64,000 nucleotides of DNA, from positions 62,001 through 126,000 of the forward strand of contig NZ_JAOXSR010000011.1 of NCBI RefSeq assembly GCF_026163685.1, given 5' to 3'. A program made the translations under genes and the position numbers. The notes below the pieces were generated by a model. It was not told the origin of the DNA. It saw only the letters and a program-made list of their open reading frames with translations, and did not search any database. Shown in pieces: positions 58,788 through 64,000 of this stretch. The DNA is from Oerskovia flava. GTDB taxonomy: Bacteria; Actinomycetota; Actinomycetes; Actinomycetales; Cellulomonadaceae. The stretch's first letter is position 1. Every line of letters starts with the position of its first letter.

Positions 58788-59804
58788 ATGACGGGAACGA
58801 CAGGCGCGGCGGGCACGCCGGACCGTCACGTGCCCGTGCTCCTGCAGCGGTGCGTGGACCTCCTCGCCCCGGCGCTCGCCGCACCCGGCTCCGTGCTCGT
58901 CGACTGCACGCTCGGAATGGGTGGGCACAGCGAGGCCGTCCTCGAGCAGGTGCCGGACGTCCGCGTCGTCGGGATCGACCGCGACCCCCAGGCGATCGAG
59001 CTCGCGTCGCGACGTCTGGACCGGTTCGGCGACCGCTTCGTCGCGGTACACGCCGTCTACGACGAGATCGCCGACGTGGTCGCGACGCTGGGGTACCCGC
59101 TCGTCCAGGGGGTCCTCATGGACCTCGGGGTCTCCTCGCTGCAGATCGACGAGCGCGACCGCGGCTTCTCCTACGCGCAGGACGCACCCCTCGACATGCG
59201 GATGGACCCCACGACGGGCCGCACCGCGGCCGACGTCCTCAACACCGAGGACGAGCGGAGCCTGACCCGCATCCTGCGGGAGTACGGCGAGGAGCGGTTC
59301 GCGCAGCGGATCGCCCGCGCCATCGTGCGGCGTCGCGAGAGCGAGCCGTGGGACCGCAGCGCCGACCTCGTCGACCTGGTCCGTGCCTGCATCCCGGCGG
59401 CGACACGCAAGACCGGGGGCAACCCCGCCAAGCGCACGTTCCAGGCGCTGCGCATCGAGGTCAACGGCGAGATCGAGGTCCTCGAGCGTGCGGTCCCGGC
59501 GGCGGTCGAGGTCCTCGCGGTCGGTGGGCGGATCGTCGTGGAGTCCTACCACTCCCTCGAGGACCGGCTCGTCAAGCGGGAGCTCGCGCGCGGTGCGACG
59601 TCGAGCGCGCCCGCCGGGCTGCCTGTCGAGCCAGAGACCCACAAGCCCTACCTGCGGCTCCTCACCCGAGGAGCAGAGGAAGCACCGATCGGCGAGAAGG
59701 AGAGCAACCCGCGCTCCGCCTCGGTCCGCCTGCGGGCGGCCGAGCGTCTTCGACCCACACCAGACCACCTCCGTCGCCGTCCCCAGGGGGAGCAGCACCC
59801 ATGA
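58788..59804 (+). CDS. rsmH: 16S rRNA m4C1402 methyltransferase RsmH
   Basis: 338 residues. It methylates the N4 of C1402 in the decoding centre. SAM-site motifs are [24 protein letters not shown] and [25 protein letters not shown] and FQALRIEVN are family hallmarks. The ATG at 58788 has AGGG upstream; translation from earlier codons would add non-conserved residues. It overlaps ftsL by 4 bases. Confidence 0.97.
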   Translation: MTGTTGAAGTPDRHVPVLLQRCVDLLAPALAAPGSVLVDCTLGMGGHSEAVLEQVPDVRVVGIDRDPQAIELASRRLDRFGDRFVAVHAVYDEIADVVATLGYPLVQGVLMDLGVSSLQIDERDRGFSYAQDAPLDMRMDPTTGRTAADVLNTEDERSLTRILREYGEERFAQRIARAIVRRRESEPWDRSADLVDLVRACIPAATRKTGGNPAKRTFQALRIEVNGEIEVLERAVPAAVEVLAVGGRIVVESYHSLEDRLVKRELARGATSSAPAGLPVEPETHKPYLRLLTRGAEEAPIGEKESNPRSASVRLRAAERLRPTPDHLRRRPQGEQHP

Positions 59805-60244
59805 GCACTCGTTCGTCCGCGGCCGCGGCGCGCCCGGTCCCCACCACCGAACCCGCCCGCCGTGCGACCCTCACGCCGCTGCCCGGCGGGGTGTCCGAGC
59901 GCGCGTCGCGTCCTCGGCTGCACGCCGTCCGGGCGCCGTTGCAGTCGCCGTCCCGGATCCCGTTCCTCGTCGCCTGCATGTCGATCCTCGCCGCGGCGCT
60001 CCTGGGTGCTTTGCTGTTGAACACGACGATGGCGCACGGCTCGTACGAGATGTCGACCCTGCGCTGGGAGGTGGGGCAGGTGGCACAGGACACGCAGAGC
60101 CTCGCGACGCAGGTCCGCCAGGCCGAGACCGGCCTGCCCGACCGCGCTCGTTCGCTCGGCATGGTGCCCTCGGAAGAGCTCGTGATGCTTCGGCTCTCCG
60201 ACGGGGAGGTTCTCGGGGCCGCGGAGGCGGAGGCGGTTCCGTGA
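59801..60244 (+). CDS. ftsL: FtsL-like septum protein
   Basis: 147 residues. A basic cytoplasmic N-terminus, one membrane helix (about 50-72) and an extracellular helical stretch that could form the FtsL/FtsB/FtsQ coiled coil. Sequence is poorly conserved, as always for FtsL; the call rests on position between rsmH and ftsI and on this topology. Its ATG and stop each overlap a neighbour by 4 bases. Confidence 0.78.
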   Translation: MSTRSSAAAARPVPTTEPARRATLTPLPGGVSERASRPRLHAVRAPLQSPSRIPFLVACMSILAAALLGALLLNTTMAHGSYEMSTLRWEVGQVAQDTQSLATQVRQAETGLPDRARSLGMVPSEELVMLRLSDGEVLGAAEAEAVP

Positions 60245-62238
60245 CCGGCGGCCCGCGCACGGGTGGCACCCCCGGGCGAGGGGAGCGACCACGTTCCGGC
60301 GGCTCGGTGCCCCGTACCCCGCGGACCACGACACCGGGACGGGCCACGGGTCCGGTTCGACGCAGCGACCCGGGACGTCGCGCAGAACCGGCGCGGCGCG
60401 GTGCTGCGAACCGTCCTCGCCAGGTCGGCACCGCGCGTGCGCGGCCACCGGCCAGCACCCCCCGTCCCGCCGGACGCCCCGAGCTCCGCCAACGGTGGCT
60501 CATGGCCGTGGCGGTCGCGGTCCTCGCGGTCTTCACGGGGCGTCTGGTCCAGGTGCAGGTCGTCGAGGCGTCCGCGCTCGCGCAGGACGCCCTCGATACC
60601 CGGCTGGCGACCTCGACGACGCTCGCTCACCGCGGGGACATCACGGACGCCGACGGCGTGGTGCTCGCCACGTCGGTCGAGCGTTACACGGTCGTGGCCG
60701 ACCAGAAGACGATCGCGGAGTTCACCCCCAGCGCCGGCCACGTCGTCGACGGCGAGCCGTTGACCGAGAGCGGTCCGGTGGGCCTCGCCAAGCTCCTTTC
60801 GCCGGTGCTCGGCGTGCCCGCGCCCGAGCTCGCGGCCGATCTCGCGGTGCAGGGCGACGCGCCGAACCGCGCCAAGGTGCTGCAGCGCAACGTGGTCCCG
60901 GAGGTCCAGCGCGAGATCGCGAACCTCGGCGTGCGGGCTTATATCAGCACCAACCTCGTCGCGCAGCGCACCTACCCGGCGGGGAACGTGGCGGGGAACC
61001 TGGTGGGCTTCGTCAACTCCGAGCAGGAGGGCATGGGCGGGCTCGAGTCGCAGTACGACGAGCTCCTGAGCGGCACGTCCGGCTCGGAGCTGTACGAGCG
61101 TGGCCGTGACGGGCCACGCATCCCCACGGGCGTCCGGGAGAGCGTCGAGGCGCGACCCGGCGACGACCTTCAGCTCTCCATCAGCTGGAACATCCAGTGG
61201 AAGGCCCAGGACGCGTTGGACGCCGCCGTGGCGGAGACGGGCGCCGAGTACGGGATCGTCGTGGTCGAGGAGATCGCGACGGGCCGGATCATCACGCTTG
61301 CGGACTCGGGGACGATCGACCCCAACGACCGCAGCACCAGCGCCGTGGCGGACCCGAGTCGTGCGGTGTCCAACATCTTCGACCCTGGCTCCACGAGCAA
61401 GGTGATCACCATGGCGGCCGCGCTCGAAGGCGGGTACGCCACGGCGGACTCGCAGTTCGAGGTCCCGTACATGTACACGACGTCGAACGGCCAGACCTTC
61501 CGCGACTCCCACGAGCACGGTCTTGAGCGGCTGACGCTCGCCGGTGTGCTCGCCGACTCGTCCAACACGGGCACCGTCCAGATCGGTGAGCGAATCCCCA
61601 AGCAGGTCCGGCACGACTACCTCAGCGCGTTCGGCCTGGGTCAGATGTCCGGCCTCGACCTCCCGGGCGAGTCGGCGGGTATCCTCCACCCGGCCGACGA
61701 GTGGGACGGCCGAACCGAGTACGCCGTGCTCTTCGGGCAAGGGCTGTCGGTCAACGCCGTCCAGGCCACCCACGTGTTCTCGACGATCGCGAACGGCGGC
61801 GTCCGCATGCCGATGCGACTGGTGGACGGGAGCACGGCCGCCGACGGGACGTTCACCCCGATCGGCGCGGGGGACGGCACCCGCGTCGTCTCCGAGGAGA
61901 CGGCGGACACCGTGCTGCAGATGATGGAGGCGGTCGTCGAGGAGGGCACCGGCAGCTCGGCGAGCATCCCCGGCTACCGCGTCGCGGGCAAGACCGGGAC
62001 GGCGGAGGCCGCCGGGCCGGACGGGCGGCTGTCGGGGATCATGGCGTCGTTCATCGGCGTCGCGCCCGCCGACGACCCGCAGTACACGGTGTCGGTCTTC
62101 CTCAAGGACCCGCGGACCTCGATCTTCGGCGGTGTCGTCGCCGCGCCCGTCTTCAGCGAGGTCATGGGGTTCACGCTGCAGCACATGGAGGTCCCTCCGA
62201 GCCGCGTGCCCTACGAGCCCCTCGCGACCACGTGGTGA
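60241..62238 (+). CDS. ftsI: Division-specific penicillin-binding protein FtsI
   Basis: 665 residues. Septal transpeptidase. A long Arg/Pro/Gly-rich cytoplasmic tail (residues 1-80) precedes the membrane helix (about 82-102), the dimerisation domain and the transpeptidase. The active serine is Ser384 in GSTSK (SxxK), SxN is in ADSSNTGT, and KTG in AGKTGTAEA. No PASTA domains follow. The GTG overlaps the ftsL stop by 4 bases. Length is normal for Actinobacteria, but the basic tail is longer than usual. Confidence 0.97.
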   Translation: MTGGPRTGGTPGRGERPRSGGSVPRTPRTTTPGRATGPVRRSDPGRRAEPARRGAANRPRQVGTARARPPASTPRPAGRPELRQRWLMAVAVAVLAVFTGRLVQVQVVEASALAQDALDTRLATSTTLAHRGDITDADGVVLATSVERYTVVADQKTIAEFTPSAGHVVDGEPLTESGPVGLAKLLSPVLGVPAPELAADLAVQGDAPNRAKVLQRNVVPEVQREIANLGVRAYISTNLVAQRTYPAGNVAGNLVGFVNSEQEGMGGLESQYDELLSGTSGSELYERGRDGPRIPTGVRESVEARPGDDLQLSISWNIQWKAQDALDAAVAETGAEYGIVVVEEIATGRIITLADSGTIDPNDRSTSAVADPSRAVSNIFDPGSTSKVITMAAALEGGYATADSQFEVPYMYTTSNGQTFRDSHEHGLERLTLAGVLADSSNTGTVQIGERIPKQVRHDYLSAFGLGQMSGLDLPGESAGILHPADEWDGRTEYAVLFGQGLSVNAVQATHVFSTIANGGVRMPMRLVDGSTAADGTFTPIGAGDGTRVVSEETADTVLQMMEAVVEEGTGSSASIPGYRVAGKTGTAEAAGPDGRLSGIMASFIGVAPADDPQYTVSVFLKDPRTSIFGGVVAAPVFSEVMGFTLQHMEVPPSRVPYEPLATTW

Positions 62239-62323
62239 AGGGCCCGGTGAAGGTCCCGTGAAGCGTCCCGAGGGCGAGTGCGCGGCGACCGGCGCACCCA
62301 CCGGCGCACGGTAGGTTCTACCC

Positions 62324-63976
62324 GTGACGACCCCGACCACCCCGCTCGACCGCATCCGGCCCACGACGACCCCTCGGCGCCGGGTGCGTGACCTGGCCGA
62401 GCACTTCTCGCTGGCCTCCGCGACGTCGTCGGGAACCGGTCTTCCCGCGGACGCCGAGGTCTGGTCGGTCGCCTCCGACAACCGCGTGGTGACCACCGGC
62501 GACCTGTTCGTGGCCCTCCCGGGCGAGCGGGTCCACGGCGCGACGTTCGTCCCGGCGGCGGTCGCGGCCGGGGCGCACGCGGTGCTGACGGACCTGCGGG
62601 GCGCCGAGCTGGTCGCCGCCCACGGGGGGACGACGGTGCCGGTGCTCGTGTGCGAGGACCCGCGGGCGCTCCTCGGGCCGGTCGCCGCCTGGGTCTACGA
62701 CACCCCGGCCCGCCACCTGACGACCTTCGCGGTGACCGGGACCAACGGCAAGACCACGACGACCTATCTTGTCGACCACGTGCTGCGCGCGCACGGCTGG
62801 AAGGGCGGGCTGATCGGGACGGTGGAGATGCGCTCGGGGGACCGCGTGCTGCCGAGCCGGCTGACGACCCCGGAGGCCGCCGACCTGCAAGCACTCCTGG
62901 CCGCGATGCACGAGGACGGCGTGCGTACGCTCGCCATGGAGGTCTCGTCGCACGCGCTCGCCCTGCACCGGGTCGACGGCACGGTTTTCGACGTCGCGGG
63001 ATTCACGAACCTCAGCCAGGACCACCTCGACTTCCACGGTGACCTCCAGGAGTACTTCGACGCCAAGGCCGCCCTGTTCACGCCCGCGCACGCGCGGCGG
63101 GGGGTCGTCGTCGTCGACGACGCCTGGGGGGAGCGGCTGTCCCAGGTGGCCACGATCCCCGTCGCGACGCTGCGGGTGGCGCCCGCAGCCGCCGAGGTAC
63201 CGGTGGCGGACTGGACGGTGACCGACACCCGCCCGCAGTCCACGGGCACCGCCTTCACCCTACGCCACCGTGACGGCAGGTCCGTGAGCACCGCCACGAC
63301 CCTCCCCGGCGGGTTCAACGTCGCCAACGCCGCGCTCGCCCTGGCGATGGTGCTCGAGGCAGGCGTCGACGAGCGTGATCTCGCCCGTGCGCTGGACGCC
63401 GTCGGCGGGCTGAGCGCCGCGGTGCCGGGACGGATGGAGGTGGTCGCGGCCGAGCCTCGCGTCGTCGTCGACTTCGCCCACAACACCGACGCCCTCGAGC
63501 TCGCCCTCGCAGCGCTGCGCCCGACGACCGCCGGCCGTCTCGTCGTGGTCTTCGGTGCCACGGGGGACCGGGACAAGGGCAAGCGGCCCAGCATGGGCGC
63601 CGTCGCGGTCGAGGGCGCGGACGTCGTCGTCGTGACCGACGACGACCCGCACGGCGAGGACCCGGCGGCGATCCGGGCCGAGGTCCTCGAGGGGGCGCTC
63701 GCGGCGCGCGAGAGTGCGATGCACGGCCCCGACCCGCGGCCGGTCGAGGTCCTCGAGGCGGCGCCGCGCGCGAGCGCGATCCACCAGGCGATCCTCGGGG
63801 CCTCCGCGGGCGACACCGTGCTGGTCGCCGGCCGTGGGCACGAGGTCTGGCAGGAGATCGCCGGGGTCGACCACCCGCTCGACGACCGGGTCGAGGCGCG
63901 GGCGGCGGTCGCGGGACGAGGCGACCGACGGCTGGGCGACCGGGTCGCGGTCGCCGACGAGACGAGAGAGCACTGA
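62324..63976 (+). CDS. murE: UDP-N-acetylmuramoyl-tripeptide synthetase MurE
   Basis: 550 residues. Adds the third residue to the peptidoglycan stem. ATP loop TGTNGKTTTT, MEVSSHAL and FTNLSQDHLDFHG are typical. At the amino-acid specificity site (residues 440-443) it has DDPH where diaminopimelate-adding enzymes have DNPR, so the substrate is more likely L-lysine or L-ornithine. The GTG at 62324 follows TAGGTT (62312-62317) by 6 bases, suggesting a separate leaderless promoter inside the cluster. Confidence 0.95.
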   Translation: MTTPTTPLDRIRPTTTPRRRVRDLAEHFSLASATSSGTGLPADAEVWSVASDNRVVTTGDLFVALPGERVHGATFVPAAVAAGAHAVLTDLRGAELVAAHGGTTVPVLVCEDPRALLGPVAAWVYDTPARHLTTFAVTGTNGKTTTTYLVDHVLRAHGWKGGLIGTVEMRSGDRVLPSRLTTPEAADLQALLAAMHEDGVRTLAMEVSSHALALHRVDGTVFDVAGFTNLSQDHLDFHGDLQEYFDAKAALFTPAHARRGVVVVDDAWGERLSQVATIPVATLRVAPAAAEVPVADWTVTDTRPQSTGTAFTLRHRDGRSVSTATTLPGGFNVANAALALAMVLEAGVDERDLARALDAVGGLSAAVPGRMEVVAAEPRVVVDFAHNTDALELALAALRPTTAGRLVVVFGATGDRDKGKRPSMGAVAVEGADVVVVTDDDPHGEDPAAIRAEVLEGALAARESAMHGPDPRPVEVLEAAPRASAIHQAILGASAGDTVLVAGRGHEVWQEIAGVDHPLDDRVEARAAVAGRGDRRLGDRVAVADETREH

Positions 63977-64000
63977 TGCACCACCACGAGCTGAAGGAGC
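63976..64000 (+). CDS. murF: Start of the gene after murE, probably murF (cut off by the window edge)
   Basis: The murE stop at 63974-63976 overlaps an ATG at 63976 (TGATG), which reads MHHHELKE to the edge. AAGGAG at 63994-63999 instead looks like a ribosome site for a start just beyond the window. The next gene in this cluster is normally murF, so the identity rests on synteny. Confidence 0.4.

Noticed and set aside
1-64000. tRNA genes, CRISPR arrays, transposons or integrases
   Set aside because: None recognised: no cloverleaf-like segments with CCA context, no repeat-spacer pattern, and no transposase or integrase motifs.

Overview
The window is high-GC DNA with GTG/ATG starts, 4-base stop/start overlaps and the ftsK - pgsA - cinA - clgR - DUF3046 - recA - recX - miaB - miaA - dapF - hflX - lexA - nrdR order typical of Actinobacteria. 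Gene content and the MurE specificity motif (DDPH in place of DNPR, which suggests a lysine or ornithine rather than a diaminopimelate cell wall) point to the order Micrococcales, most like Cellulomonadaceae or Promicromonosporaceae. This placement is inferred from protein sequence and synteny, not from rRNA. I see no tRNA, rRNA, CRISPR array, insertion sequence or prophage; the window is essentially all chromosomal backbone.

Layout. 1-17.8 kb: a cut-off metallo-beta-lactamase-fold gene, ftsK, a CapA-like protein, pgsA-cinA-clgR, a nei2-lhr DNA repair pair, DUF3046, a membrane phosphodiesterase with a holin-like N-terminus, a second metallo-hydrolase, and recA-recX behind an SOS box. 17.9-21.3 kb: a gluABCD-type amino-acid ABC transporter. 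21.5-31.4 kb: miaB, miaA and dapF, interrupted by an accessory-looking block of three YbjN-domain paralogues, an Hsp90-like ATPase and a large TPR-like protein. 31.4-42.4 kb: an RsmC-like methyltransferase, hflX, dinG, ldh, lexA, an SOS-linked LysM protein, nrdR, an aldo/keto reductase, two small proteins and serA. 42.4-49.9 kb: a HelD-type helicase, a three-gene phosphorelay (SpoIIE-type response regulator, CHASE3-like histidine kinase, Rcp1-like receiver), a PAC2 protein and a cold-shock protein. 50-53.3 kb: a PABS-domain protein and an SOS operon of a HEPN-domain protein with dinB, then DUF3040. 53.2-57.9 kb: MoxR, DUF58 and transglutaminase genes running away from the division and cell-wall cluster mraZ-rsmH-ftsL-ftsI-murE-(murF), which runs off the right edge.

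How it works together. Three themes recur. DNA repair and SOS: recA, lexA with the LysM protein, and HEPN-dinB each carry a LexA-like palindrome, and nei2, lhr, dinG and recX are close by. Cell envelope and division: ftsK, pgsA, CapA-like, LysM, MoxR-DUF58-transglutaminase and the dcw cluster. RNA and translation: miaA, miaB, hflX, rsmH, RsmC-like, HelD and CspA.

The most notable regulatory observations are an iron-box-like palindrome on a promoter followed about 150 bases later by a strong terminator (a candidate iron-regulated small RNA), a five-copy 10-base-periodic MraZ operator, an ECF-sigma-type promoter before clgR, many promoters whose -10 hexamer sits 6-9 bases from the start codon (predicted leaderless mRNAs), and nested mini-ORFs built of repeats in front of ldh.
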